From positions 1,736,001-1,800,000 of the forward strand of contig NZ_CP071383.1 of assembly GCF_017348915.1 (NCBI RefSeq): DNA of 64,000 bases. The letters are read 5' to 3'. Below the pieces are notes generated by a model. It worked only from the letters and a program-made list of their open reading frames with translations. It was not told where the DNA came from and searched no databases. The translations under genes and the position numbers were made by a program. The DNA is from Leclercia pneumoniae (lineage in GTDB: Bacteria > Pseudomonadota > Gammaproteobacteria > Enterobacterales > Enterobacteriaceae). Shown one piece after another: positions 17,907-25,636 of this stretch (positions within the stretch are counted from its first letter, which is position 1; every line of letters begins with the position of its first letter).

Positions 17907-18397
17907 GCCTTTTGAAAAACATTCAGCTGTTCATCGCGAACAACCCCGGCCTGACGAACAAGCAGCTCGCGGCTTCGATGCCACAGTTCGATGTTCATGC
18001 TGTTCAGCGTGCTGTGTGTCACCTGGTAAAACTGAATCGCGCCACTCGCAGACATAACGGCAAGTGCTACCAGTACTTCGCTGAGCCACCAAGCGGAGCG
18101 GTAGGGGAAGTGGTTTCCCGCGTGAAAATCGACAGAGCCCAGAGCACTACTGACGCGGAACAAGAATCAGTATCTAACCCGGCGGTAGCTGCAATGCTGC
18201 TGAAAGCGAAGGGACTGGCTGAAAAGGGTCTGTATCAGCGTGCAGCTACAGTCCTGATGGAGGCATTCAACCGTTCTAAGAACGAAGATGTGCGCGAAAT
18301 GATTCTGGTTGAGCGCCAGAAATGCCTCAGCCAGGTTCACAAGCCGAAAGCATCAACGGATTCATGGTGTTTGGCTGGCAGGGGGAGAAACGTCTGA
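17903..18397 (+). CDS. Winged-helix protein with PerC-like C-terminal domain
   Basis: 164 residues. The N-terminus (MSLLKNIQLFIANNPGLTNKQLAASMPQFDVHAVQRAVCHL) is a winged-helix-like DNA-binding segment. The C-terminal part ('MLLKAKGLAEKGLYQRAATVLMEAFNRSKNEDVREMILVERQKCLSQ') resembles PerC-family activators. Both ends overlap neighbours by 4 and 1 bp. It sits where lambda P would be, but there is no P-like sequence. A transcriptional role is more likely than helicase loading. Confidence 0.65.
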   Translation: MSLLKNIQLFIANNPGLTNKQLAASMPQFDVHAVQRAVCHLVKLNRATRRHNGKCYQYFAEPPSGAVGEVVSRVKIDRAQSTTDAEQESVSNPAVAAMLLKAKGLAEKGLYQRAATVLMEAFNRSKNEDVREMILVERQKCLSQVHKPKASTDSWCLAGRGRNV

Positions 18398-19056
18398 TGA
18401 AATATTCACTGATTTACGCCGATCCAGCCTGGGAATATGGCAACACCATCAGCAACGGTGCAGCAGAGAACCACTATGGCACGATGAAGCTGATCGACAT
18501 GAAACGTCTGCCTGTGTGGGAGCTGGCTGCAGAAGATGCCGTTCTGGCCATGTGGTTTACCGGCACTCACACACGTGAGGCTATCGAACTGGCTGAAGCG
18601 TGGGGCTTCAAGATTCGCACGATGAAGGGGTTCACCTGGGTGAAGCTGAACCAGTTGGCTGAGCAGCATATTAACAAAGCCCTTCAGGCTGGTGGCGTAG
18701 AGGACTTTTACGACTTCCTCGACCTGCTCAATGTGCAGACCCGGATGAACGGTGGCAACTACACCCGCGCCAATACCGAAGACCTGCTGATCGCCGCCAG
18801 AGGGAAGGGCCTCGAACGCATGAACGCCAGTGTGAAGCAGGTTATCTACAGCCCTCTCGGTGAGCATAGCGAGAAACCAGCAGAGGCTCGTTTCCGGCTG
18901 GAGCAGCTTTACGGCGACGTTCCGCGCATCGAACTGTTCAGTCGCTGCGGCGCGCCTGGCTGGGATCACTGGGGAAATCAGGCTGAGCGCCCAGCGATTC
19001 ATTTGTTGCCAGGTGTTGTCTGCGCCATCGACTGGGCTAAAGAGGATGTCGCATGA
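18397..19056 (+). CDS. MT-A70-type DNA N6-adenine methyltransferase
   Basis: 219 residues starting MKYSLIYADPAWEYGNT. The catalytic motif IV is DPAW, and 'GNTISNGAAENHYGTM' follows as in MT-A70-like phage methylases. Later motifs include 'VLAMWFTGTHTREAIELAEAWGFK' and 'LFSRCGAPGWDHWGNQ'. The ATG overlaps the upstream stop. No cognate restriction gene is adjacent, so it is an orphan methylase that could protect phage DNA from host restriction or tune expression. Confidence 0.87.
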   Translation: MKYSLIYADPAWEYGNTISNGAAENHYGTMKLIDMKRLPVWELAAEDAVLAMWFTGTHTREAIELAEAWGFKIRTMKGFTWVKLNQLAEQHINKALQAGGVEDFYDFLDLLNVQTRMNGGNYTRANTEDLLIAARGKGLERMNASVKQVIYSPLGEHSEKPAEARFRLEQLYGDVPRIELFSRCGAPGWDHWGNQAERPAIHLLPGVVCAIDWAKEDVA

Positions 19057-19271
19057 ACCAGTCCATCGAGAACGCCATTCAGGCAGAAGCTAAGCGCTGC
19101 AGCGAAGCCATCAAGTCAGCGATGAAGGCAAAGCCACGGCCAAAGTTCGACAGCATCAGCAAGCCCTTGCTCAGCAAGCACTATGCGAAGGTAAAGCCAC
19201 TTGGAATTTCCTTCATCAAATTCGTCAGTGTGATTGGACGCCTTAACGGGCGCTATGGAGTGGACTCATGA
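19053..19271 (+). CDS. Small basic hypothetical protein
   Basis: 72 residues, MNQSIENAIQAEAKRCSEAIKSAMKAKPRPKFDSISKPLLSKHYAKV, lysine-rich and without recognisable domain. It overlaps both neighbours by 4 bp (ATGA), so it is certainly part of the translated operon. Confidence 0.7.
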   Translation: MNQSIENAIQAEAKRCSEAIKSAMKAKPRPKFDSISKPLLSKHYAKVKPLGISFIKFVSVIGRLNGRYGVDS

Positions 19272-19588
19272 ACCATTTAACGCCCCGTCAAAGTGAAGTT
19301 CTGGATGCAATAGTGCTCTACAAGGATAGAACCGGATTCCCACCGACGATTCTGGAGCTTGCCGGTTTAATTGGCTGTGCATCACCTAATGCTGCTGCCG
19401 AGCATGTGAAGGCACTTAAGAAAAAGGGGTACATCTCAATTGCTCCTGGCGCTGCCAGGGGGATTACCGTAATCAAAACGGAATGGGATGCAGAACCTGT
19501 AACGATCATCAAAGAGCTCTTAACCGGTGGAGAGAATGCCAGAGATAACGCTATGGAATGGCTGAAAAAGCAGGGAGTGACTTTATGA
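19268..19588 (+). CDS. LexA-type winged-helix DNA-binding protein (no peptidase domain)
   Basis: 106 residues. The first 65 are a clear LexA DNA-binding domain: 'LTPRQSEVLDAIVLYKDRTGFPPTILELAGLIGCASPNAAAEHVKALKKKGYIS'. LexA's S24 peptidase half is absent, replaced by a 40-residue tail. Such proteins could bind SOS-type operators without being cleavable. Overlaps neighbours on both sides. Confidence 0.8.
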   Translation: MNHLTPRQSEVLDAIVLYKDRTGFPPTILELAGLIGCASPNAAAEHVKALKKKGYISIAPGAARGITVIKTEWDAEPVTIIKELLTGGENARDNAMEWLKKQGVTL

Positions 19589-19974
19589 AGCTAATGCTCC
19601 CGTTTCCACCAAGCGTAAACACTTACTGGCGAGCCCCTAACAGCGGCCCACTTAAGGGGCGTCACCTCATCAGTGCAAAGGGCAGGGCATACCAGAGCGC
19701 GGCATGTGCGGCCATTATCGAACAACTGCGCCGCCTGCCCAAGCCATCGAATTCACCAGCATCAGTGGAGATCGTGCTGTTCCCGCCAGATGCCCGCCGC
19801 CGTGACATCGACAACTACAACAAAGCGCTGTTCGACGCGCTCACTCATGCTGGTGTCTGGGAGGACGACAGCCAGGTTAAACGCATGCTGGTGGAGTGGG
19901 GGCCGCAGGTAGCAGGCGGTCGGGTAGAAATCACGATCACCACGCATGAACCTTTGGCGGGTGCAGCCGCCTGA
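19585..19974 (+). CDS. RusA-family Holliday junction resolvase
   Basis: 129 residues starting MKLMLPFPPSVNTYWRAPNS, with the RusA catalytic region 'RRDIDNYNKALFDALTHAGVWEDDSQV' (conserved Asp residues). It resolves junctions formed during phage replication or recombination. The start at 19585 gives the usual N-terminus and overlaps the upstream stop by 4 bp. Confidence 0.92.
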   Translation: MKLMLPFPPSVNTYWRAPNSGPLKGRHLISAKGRAYQSAACAAIIEQLRRLPKPSNSPASVEIVLFPPDARRRDIDNYNKALFDALTHAGVWEDDSQVKRMLVEWGPQVAGGRVEITITTHEPLAGAAA

Positions 19975-19989
19975 TAAGTGGAGAAGAGC

Positions 19990-20715
19990 ATGAACCAGAT
20001 GAACGTAACCGTAATGTGTCAGACCCATCATGCAGCTGCTATGGCGCAGCAAATAACGATGTCCAGTCGTGAAATTGCCAAGTTAGTGGATTCTCGCCAC
20101 AGCAATGTATGCGTGACCATTGAGCGGCTCATGAACAGCGGTGTTATTGGGGGGTATGCTGCAATGCAGTACACCCATCCCCAGAACGGGCAGGTTTACC
20201 ACTACTACGAAGTTAACAAGCGAGACAGTTACGTGATCGTCGCCCAGCTCTCGCCAGAGTTCACGGCCCGTCTTGTTGACCGTTGGCAGGAGCTGGAAAG
20301 CAGCGGGGGAATGGTGGTACCGCAATCGTTGCCTGAAGCCCTCAGGTTAGCGGCTGACCTGGCTGAGCAAAAGCAGCGCCTGAGCGAAGAGCTGGCGATT
20401 GCCGCACCTAAAGCAGAGTTTGTTGATCGTTACGTCACGGCAACCGGCTCAATGACTTTTCGACAGGTTGCGAAGTTGCTTAATGCCAAAGAGCCAGAGT
20501 TCCGCCTGTTCCTGCTGGATCATCACATCATGTACCGTCTGAGCGGGGTTCTTACACCATATCATCAGCATATTGAGTCTGGCCGCTTCGAAGTTAAGAC
20601 CGGTACAACCAACGCTTCGAATTATGCGTTCAGCCAGGCCCGCTTCACGGCGAAAGGGGTCAAGTGGATTGGTGGTCTTTGGGCTGAACACACCGCTAAG
20701 GGGCAAATGACGTGA
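19990..20715 (+). CDS. Phage antirepressor (Rha-type N-terminus, KilAC C-terminus)
   Basis: 241 residues. The N-terminal half 'TMSSREIAKLVDSRHSNVCVTIERLM' followed by 'YTHPQNGQVYHYYEVNKRDSYVIVAQLSPEFTARLVDRWQELE' is the Rha/Ant regulatory domain. The C-terminal half 'MTFRQVAKLLNAKEPEFRLFLLDHHIMYRLSG' is KilAC. GGAGAAGAGC precedes the ATG at 19990. It probably antagonises a repressor. Confidence 0.85.
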   Translation: MNQMNVTVMCQTHHAAAMAQQITMSSREIAKLVDSRHSNVCVTIERLMNSGVIGGYAAMQYTHPQNGQVYHYYEVNKRDSYVIVAQLSPEFTARLVDRWQELESSGGMVVPQSLPEALRLAADLAEQKQRLSEELAIAAPKAEFVDRYVTATGSMTFRQVAKLLNAKEPEFRLFLLDHHIMYRLSGVLTPYHQHIESGRFEVKTGTTNASNYAFSQARFTAKGVKWIGGLWAEHTAKGQMT

Positions 20716-21701
20716 GGGCACTACTTACACCTGAAATCGCGCCTATGGCCGGGGTGGTTATCTTTCGCCCCGGGACTGATTTGCTCTGGCTATTCCGTCA
20801 GGGAAGGGTGGTAATTGAAAAGCCCTCGGACGCTATACAGCATCTACCGTCTGGCCTTCTTCCAGAGTCATACCAGCCACTTACACATGATGACAGCATG
20901 CAGGTTGTTTTTGAGAACGAGCGGGTCATTCAGCGTGCCGGCGGTCTGAACGGTCTGGATGCCTGGCTGGAGCGAAAGTATGAATGCCAGTGGCCACACG
21001 AAGAATGGCATTCCCGTGATTTTACAGTGATGCGCCACGCTCCCGGCAGCATACGTCTGTGCTGGGGTTGTGATAACAATCTGCGTGATCAAACCACTGA
21101 AAGACTCGCAGGAATTGCGCGTGAAAACCTGGTATCCTGGCTACTGGCAACCGTAAGCGGCCAACTTGGTTTCAGCGAAGACCATGTGCTGACACTTCCG
21201 GAGTTCTGCTGGTGGATGGTCAGGAACGGGCTGGCAGATGTTATTCCGGAAAAGCTGGCGGCAAAAGCTCTGAGGATTGAGCCAGAACCCATCCAGTCTG
21301 TGATGCGCGAAAGCGATATCATGCCATCGGTACCGGCGGCAGAACTGTTACAGGAGAAAGCCAAAAAGATAGTGACGGTGAAGGTTGATCCGGATAGCCC
21401 GGAATCCTTCATGCTGAAACCTAAGCGTCGCCGCTGGGAGAACGAGAAGTACACCCGTTGGGTTAAGTCGCAGCAGTGCATGTGCTGCAACAACCCGGCA
21501 GACGACCCCCACCACCTGATAGGCCACGGGCAGGGTGGAATGGGTACAAAGGCGCACGACCTGTTTGTGATACCTCTGTGCAGAGAGCATCACGACGAGT
21601 TGCACGCTGGCCCTGTGGCATTTGAAGCGAAATACGGCGACCAGTTAACGCTGCTGTTTCGGTTTTTAGATCGTGCACTGGCAATCGGCGTACTGGCGTA
21701 A
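20712..21701 (+). CDS. DUF968-family protein with C-terminal zinc/HNH-like domain
   Basis: 329 residues. The C-terminal third carries 'CMCCNNPADDPHHLIGHGQGGMGTKAHDLFVIPLCREHHDELH', a CxxC...HH...CxxHH array typical of DUF968 proteins in the nin region of lambdoid phages, with a nuclease-like fold. The N-terminal two thirds are family-specific ('CWGCDNNLRDQ' and others). Probably a recombination or DNA-processing protein. Confidence 0.82.
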   Translation: MRALLTPEIAPMAGVVIFRPGTDLLWLFRQGRVVIEKPSDAIQHLPSGLLPESYQPLTHDDSMQVVFENERVIQRAGGLNGLDAWLERKYECQWPHEEWHSRDFTVMRHAPGSIRLCWGCDNNLRDQTTERLAGIARENLVSWLLATVSGQLGFSEDHVLTLPEFCWWMVRNGLADVIPEKLAAKALRIEPEPIQSVMRESDIMPSVPAAELLQEKAKKIVTVKVDPDSPESFMLKPKRRRWENEKYTRWVKSQQCMCCNNPADDPHHLIGHGQGGMGTKAHDLFVIPLCREHHDELHAGPVAFEAKYGDQLTLLFRFLDRALAIGVLA

Positions 21702-21718
21702 TTTAGTGGAGAGAGTTG

Positions 21719-22093
21719 ATGCGTGATATTCAGAAGGTCATGGAGTTGTGGGGCGGGTGGGCTGCAAGCGATAGCTCAGGTGTGGATTACTCACCAATAG
21801 CTGCTGGTTTTAAGGGATTGCTGCCGCAAACGGGCAAATCCCGTCTTTCATGTACAGACGATGATGCCTTGATCATTGAAGGCTGCTTGGCCCAGCTGAA
21901 GAAAAGAAAACCGTATGAGCATTCATTGCTGGTTGCACATTATCTGTATGGCATCTCAAAGCGGAAGATTGCTAAAGCGCGAAAAAAAGATGAGAAGTTG
22001 ATACGCATTGAGATACAGATGGCAGAGGGGTTTGTTGAAGGGTGCCTTAGCATGCTAAATATCAATTTAGATATGGATGCTATCGTAAATTGA
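21719..22093 (+). CDS. Late antiterminator Q (phage 82/antitermQ type)
   Basis: 124 residues from ATG 21719 (MRDIQKVMELWGGWAASDSSGVDYSPIAAGFKGLLP), a sequence typical of Q proteins of the phage 82 type. 'LLVAHYLYGISKRKIAKARKKDEKLIRIEIQMAEGFVEGCL' is the DNA-binding part. GTGGAGAGAG precedes it. It closes the early operon and should let RNA polymerase read through terminators before the lysis and morphogenesis genes. Confidence 0.9.
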   Translation: MRDIQKVMELWGGWAASDSSGVDYSPIAAGFKGLLPQTGKSRLSCTDDDALIIEGCLAQLKKRKPYEHSLLVAHYLYGISKRKIAKARKKDEKLIRIEIQMAEGFVEGCLSMLNINLDMDAIVN

Positions 22094-22118
22094 AAAAAAC
22101 GGCCGTTAGGCCGTTTAT
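22094..22118. terminator. Bidirectional terminator after Q
   Basis: AAACGGCC-gtta-GGCCGTTT with A-tract before and T-rich DNA after. It separates Q from the convergent membrane cassette and overlaps the end of the 133-residue gene. Confidence 0.75.
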
Positions 22119-22516
22119 TCTTCTTCTGAGGAAGTAGTTGCAGCAGTAACTGATAGCGTCTTACCAATATTGACTAAGCTTCTAATAGTTTTTTCTCGAT
22201 CTTTGATTAATTCATTACGAAATTCATCTGTTAGATGAGAGCTCTTCAATTGTTCATCGATGAGATTAAGATCTCTATTCAGGCGGTTGCGAAGTGAAGC
22301 CTCAGCAGGGGATTCTAATCCATGACGATTGATCACCCAAATCATTATGTAAGTCAAAAACGCAGAAACTAAAGGAGCCAATGCGTAAAGTAATGGTCGC
22401 CAACCACTAGTAGGATCAGGAGCAATCAAAGGGACGATGGTTGTGAGAACAGCACCTATGCCACCTGTTGTAAGCCCTTTGCTTTCACTCAGCAGGTTTT
22501 TTTTGTCATCACTCAT
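22115..22516 (-). CDS. Two-TM membrane protein, third gene of moron cassette
   Basis: 133 residues. Two hydrophobic helices (about 18-33 'GGIGAVLTTIVPLIAP' and 42-62 'LLYALAPLVSAFLTYIMIWVI') are followed by a charged helical tail ('LRNRLNRDLNLIDEQLKSSHLTDEFRNELIKDREKTIRSL'), probably cytoplasmic. The start overlaps the stop of the 85-residue gene by 4 bp. No family recognised. It is transcribed against the phage late operon. Confidence 0.7.
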   Translation of the reverse strand: MSDDKKNLLSESKGLTTGGIGAVLTTIVPLIAPDPTSGWRPLLYALAPLVSAFLTYIMIWVINRHGLESPAEASLRNRLNRDLNLIDEQLKSSHLTDEFRNELIKDREKTIRSLVNIGKTLSVTAATTSSEEE

Positions 22517-22770
22517 TGTTTAGCCGAGACCTTCGATTTAGCTTCTTCAATGAGATCAACAACTTTCTTTCCTTCACTACCATCTAATTTAATGGTAAGG
22601 GTTTTGATCAAACGGTGCTCAGAATCATGCATCCGTATTTCAACCTTGCGTGTAGGAAAAAGTTGTCGCCAGATCAAGGCAGAACCAGCATATACAAAGC
22701 GATAAAAGGTCGGAAGGCTAACGATCACCCCCAACCAAAATACGATTTGTATTAACTGTTGCTGTATCAT
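22513..22770 (-). CDS. Single-TM protein, second gene of moron cassette
   Basis: 85 residues: one N-terminal transmembrane helix ('IQIVFWLGVIVSLPTFYRFVYAGSALIW'), then a small soluble domain with alternating beta character ('KVEIRMHDSEHRLIKTLTIKLDGSEGKKVVDLIEEAK'). It couples to the downstream gene by ATGA overlap and lies 14 bp after the 293-residue gene. No family recognised. Confidence 0.7.
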   Translation of the reverse strand: MIQQQLIQIVFWLGVIVSLPTFYRFVYAGSALIWRQLFPTRKVEIRMHDSEHRLIKTLTIKLDGSEGKKVVDLIEEAKSKVSAKQ

Positions 22771-22784
22771 TTTGATTTATAGTC

Positions 22785-23666
22785 TTAAATTAGTTTTTTG
22801 CCTTGAGCAACACGGTGGCGTAGCACTCTCTTAATCACAAATTTTTGTGTGCTAGCTCGAGCAGTCGTGGTCTTGGTTGTCTCTAATGTCACCGAAAAAA
22901 GGTCTTCGCTGGTTATCGTACCTTCAGCCTGACGTACTTTAGCTAAAAATTCGTAATCTGTAAGTAGTACCGAATGCTCTTCATCCAAATACTCCATCCT
23001 CCACCCCTTCTCACTATGGAAGTTGACCTGAGTAAACTTGACGTTTACATCTTTAGTTTCAACCTCTTTTTTCAGCAAAGTTCCTCTGGGTAGGGGTTTT
23101 ATTTCCTCTGTTTGTTCGCCTTCAAGCCTCATCAATTCGTTGCCATTATCATCAACAATCTTGAAAACAGGTGCTTCTTTGCCTTCTAGTGGAGCCTGTA
23201 CAACAGAAATCAAAGCATCACGAATTGTTGGTTCTGTAACAAGTGCCGCAACTGGAGCAGGGCAAACAATCTCCTCGCCTTCAAGCTCGAGAACAGCCTC
23301 GTTGGTACCAGCTCTTCTGGTTACTGAAATTACTTTTCTACTTCCTAACTGTCGAATTAAGGAAATAGCTGTTGCATGAGCTACAGCGCCTGCGGTTCCC
23401 ACAATGCCGATAGTTTTAAGCACGCTAATTGTAGCGGGCAATAATTCGACAATTGTATAAGCCACTCCAATTGATCCAGCGACAGCTGGATTTGTAACTA
23501 AAACTTTAACTGACTTATTACCCTCATTAAGGATGTCATCCGCTTTCTCAATAAGGTTTGTCATTGAAAGTATTGATTTTGCTAATGTTTCAGCATCGAT
23601 GGCGTGTTTAGAAAGTTCATCGTCATCAGCATCGTAAAACACTTTAAAGGAGGTAGTCTTATTCAT
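22785..23666 (-). CDS. 293-aa protein with central hydrophobic segments, first gene of moron cassette
   Basis: Starts MNKTTSFKVFYDADDDELSKHAIDAETLAKSILSMTNLIEKADDIL behind AGGAAAG; a longer upstream frame lacks support. Residues about 57-105 are hydrophobic ('AGSIGVAYTIVELLPATISVLKTIGIVGTAGAVAHATAISLI'), enough for one or two membrane passes. The C-terminal 170 residues are polar and beta-rich with 'GNELMRLEGEQTEEI' and 'EYLDEEHSVLLTDYEF'. I have an impression of a widespread prophage/ICE protein type but cannot name it. It leads three same-strand genes opposite to the late operon, probably expressed from the lysogen. Confidence 0.75.
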   Translation of the reverse strand: MNKTTSFKVFYDADDDELSKHAIDAETLAKSILSMTNLIEKADDILNEGNKSVKVLVTNPAVAGSIGVAYTIVELLPATISVLKTIGIVGTAGAVAHATAISLIRQLGSRKVISVTRRAGTNEAVLELEGEEIVCPAPVAALVTEPTIRDALISVVQAPLEGKEAPVFKIVDDNGNELMRLEGEQTEEIKPLPRGTLLKKEVETKDVNVKFTQVNFHSEKGWRMEYLDEEHSVLLTDYEFLAKVRQAEGTITSEDLFSVTLETTKTTTARASTQKFVIKRVLRHRVAQGKKLI

Positions 23667-23823
23667 AACTTTCCTGTTATGTAAGGCAGCTCTAACAATT
23701 AATCGCTGTAGTGGGCAAAGCATGAATTTAACGCGAAAAAAAATAGAAATCACTACTGCGGTCCGCAATTTGTGTTGTAGCCTGTTAAGAGTGGTCACTT
23801 CGCCACGGACTTAAAACAAATTT
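23667..23823. other. Divergent regulatory gap: moron promoter and probable late promoter region
   Basis: This gap lies between the leftward cassette and the rightward lysis operon. The phage late promoter for Q should be near here, because any promoter before 22115 would read antisense through the cassette. I could not identify convincing -35/-10 pairs, so only the location is proposed. Confidence 0.35.
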
Positions 23824-23890
23824 TCTACCTCGCTTCGGCGGGGTTTTGTCATTTCTAAGGCTGCCAACGGGCGGCCTTTTTTGTTTCCCC
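23824..23890 (+). terminator. Tandem terminators before the lysis genes (tR'-like)
   Basis: Two hairpins with T-tracts: ACCTCGC-ttc-GGCGGGGTTTT (about 23829-23848) and GGCTGCC-aac-GGGCGGCCTTTTTT (about 23861-23881). Located between the putative late promoter and the holin, they are the likely targets overcome by Q antitermination. Confidence 0.75.
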
Positions 23891-23929
23891 TCACTTCTGA
23901 GAGGACTCACAGTAATAAGAGGGGGCTAA

Positions 23930-24325
23930 ATGTCCGATCCTGTTTCAGGCACTACGGTAGCTGCCGGTGGGCTCATGGGGGCCAGTATGTTTGGCCTGGC
24001 AACCGGCATTGATTACGGTGTGGTGTTTGGTGCATTTGCTGGCGCGGTTTTTTATGTCGCTACGGCGGTAAATATCACCCGCCTTAAGCTGGTGGGCTAC
24101 TTCATCACCTCGTTCATCTTCGGCGTTATCGGCGCTCCATTACTTGGCTCTTACTTCTCCAAATGGACGGGTTACAGCGACAGGCCACTTGATGCGCTGG
24201 GCGCGGTAATCGTAGCCGCTATTGCTATTAAGCTGCTGACGTTCGTCAACAGTCAGGATTTGGGTAGCCTGTTTGGAATTCTCTCTCGTTTACGTGGAGG
24301 AGGGGCCAGCAATGGTAACAAGTGA
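23930..24325 (+). CDS. Putative holin 1 (multi-TM)
   Basis: 131 residues with several hydrophobic helices ('VAAGGLMGASMFGLATG', 'YGVVFGAFAGAVFYVATAV', 'LVGYFITSFIFGVIGAPLLG', 'ALGAVIVAAIAIKLLTFV') and a short basic tail. First gene after the tandem terminators and just before a second small membrane protein and the endolysin, the usual holin place. It overlaps the next gene by 14 bp. Confidence 0.8.
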   Translation: MSDPVSGTTVAAGGLMGASMFGLATGIDYGVVFGAFAGAVFYVATAVNITRLKLVGYFITSFIFGVIGAPLLGSYFSKWTGYSDRPLDALGAVIVAAIAIKLLTFVNSQDLGSLFGILSRLRGGGASNGNK

Positions 24326-24617
24326 TCCGAGTGCAATGGCGAATGCTCTTATCTGTGGGGTGATCGTCGTTGCTCTGATGTTCTACCAGCGCGGCGGGGC
24401 GAGACATCGCCCTCTGATATCGCTGATGGCTTATTTCACGGTGCTGGTATATGCCAGCGTCCCCTTCCGTTACCTGTTCGGCCTGTACCATGAATCGCAC
24501 TGGTTCGTGGTGCTGGTGAACGTCCTGATTTGCGCTGCCGTTCTCTGGGCTCGGGGAAACGTGGCGCGTCTGATTGATGCACTGAGGCAGCCCCATGACC
24601 AAAGACGAAATTTTTGA
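24312..24617 (+). CDS. Putative holin 2 (phage_holin_3-type, three TM)
   Basis: 101 residues from ATG 24312 (MVTSDPSAMANALICGVIVVALMFYQRGGARHRPLISLMAYFTVLVYASVPFRYLFG...). Three predicted transmembrane helices match small 3-TM holin/antiholin proteins found paired with GH108 endolysins. The start is chosen inside the preceding gene because it is next to GGAGGAGGGG. It could act as holin or as antiholin to the 131-residue protein. Confidence 0.8.
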   Translation: MVTSDPSAMANALICGVIVVALMFYQRGGARHRPLISLMAYFTVLVYASVPFRYLFGLYHESHWFVVLVNVLICAAVLWARGNVARLIDALRQPHDQRRNF

Positions 24618-25137
24618 TGCCATTCTTGGTAAAGAGGGTAGCTACGTTAATCACCCTGATGACAAGGGTGGCCCAACAAATTGGGGGATTACGCAAGCGG
24701 TAGCTCGCGCCCATGGGTTCACCGGCGATATGCGGAACCTCAGCCGGCAACAAGCTCTGGATATTCTGACCGCTGACTACTGGACAGGTCCACGCTTCGA
24801 CCTTGTTTCTGAGGTGTCACCGGCCATTGCCGCAGAACTCTGCGACACAGGCGTTAACATGGGGCCATCGGTTCAGACGAAATGGTTTCAGCGTTGGCTT
24901 AACGTCTTCAACATTCAGGGCTCGCTCTACCCCGATCTTATTGCAGATGGTTTTATCGGTCCGAGAACAATCAGTGCATTACAAAGTTATCTTTCTCGAC
25001 GCGGTAAAGAGGGTGAACTGGTAATGCTTAGGGCCCTAAATTGTAGCCAGGGTCAACGCTATCTTGAACTGGCTGAACAGCGCAGCGCGAACGAGACGTT
25101 TGTTTATGGCTGGGTGAAGGAGCGGGTGGTGATATGA
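24595..25137 (+). CDS. Endolysin, GH108-family muramidase
   Basis: 180 residues. The catalytic region 'ILGKEGSYVNHPDDKGGPTNWGITQAVARAHG' contains the conserved EG(S/G)Y with catalytic Glu and the GGPTNWGIT motif of GH108. The C-terminal 'DGFIGPRTISALQSYLSR' is a peptidoglycan-binding domain. There is no signal peptide, so release depends on a holin. It overlaps the holin upstream and Rz downstream. Confidence 0.93.
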   Translation: MTKDEIFDAILGKEGSYVNHPDDKGGPTNWGITQAVARAHGFTGDMRNLSRQQALDILTADYWTGPRFDLVSEVSPAIAAELCDTGVNMGPSVQTKWFQRWLNVFNIQGSLYPDLIADGFIGPRTISALQSYLSRRGKEGELVMLRALNCSQGQRYLELAEQRSANETFVYGWVKERVVI

Positions 25138-25409
25138 ATCTTGAATTGATCATCGGTCTCGCTGCAGCTGTGTTTGCTGCAATCGCCGCCGCGTTCGGAT
25201 TGGGCCATTCACGCGGCACCAACAAAGCGGAAGCCAAAGCTGACCAGCAGCGAGCAGAAGAAAAGGCCGCAGCCACTGAGGCAGCAGCCGAACGCCGGGT
25301 ACAAGCCACCAAAGAGGCCAGCAATGTACAGCAGACTGTTAGCCGTATGCCTGATGACGATGTTGATCGCGAGCTGCGCGGAAACTGGACCCGCACCGGT
25401 AGTCGTTGA
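25134..25409 (+). CDS. i-spanin (Rz-like)
   Basis: 91 residues: N-terminal membrane anchor 'LELIIGLAAAVFAAIAAAFGLG', then a long Ala/Glu/Lys-rich coiled coil ('NKAEAKADQQRAEEKAAATEAAAERRVQATKEAS'), the inner-membrane spanin design. It overlaps the endolysin stop by 4 bp and contains the start of the o-spanin gene in another frame. Confidence 0.88.
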   Translation: MNLELIIGLAAAVFAAIAAAFGLGHSRGTNKAEAKADQQRAEEKAAATEAAAERRVQATKEASNVQQTVSRMPDDDVDRELRGNWTRTGSR

Positions 25410-25551
25410 TACCGCGTGCGATTGGGTTAAGCCAATCTATCTTACTGACCACGACATTGACGTTTTGGATAAGCAGACTAAACGCGACATCCTGGCGCAT
25501 AACAAAACGTGGCAGGTGAACTGTCAGAAATCAGGTAGAGTCTCGCAATAG
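25324..25551 (+). CDS. o-spanin lipoprotein (Rz1-like)
   Basis: 75 residues in the +1 frame relative to Rz, starting MYSRLLAVCLMTMLIASCAETGPAP. This is a lipoprotein signal peptide with lipobox LIASC, giving an outer-membrane lipid anchor. The first third is embedded within the Rz gene, as in many lambdoid phages. Together the two spanins fuse inner and outer membranes at lysis. Confidence 0.88.
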   Translation: MYSRLLAVCLMTMLIASCAETGPAPVVVDTACDWVKPIYLTDHDIDVLDKQTKRDILAHNKTWQVNCQKSGRVSQ

Positions 25552-25636
25552 CGAGATGTTTTACAGCGGTGACCACTGGGCTTTTGGCTTTGTTATCTTT
25601 GGGTTAAAATATTAGTTCTCATAAATGGAGAATTTA

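Noticed and set aside
22785..23798. Longer 337-residue version of the moron protein
   Set aside because: The extra 44 residues lack an RBS and are unlike the rest; the ATG at 23666 has AGGAAAG upstream.
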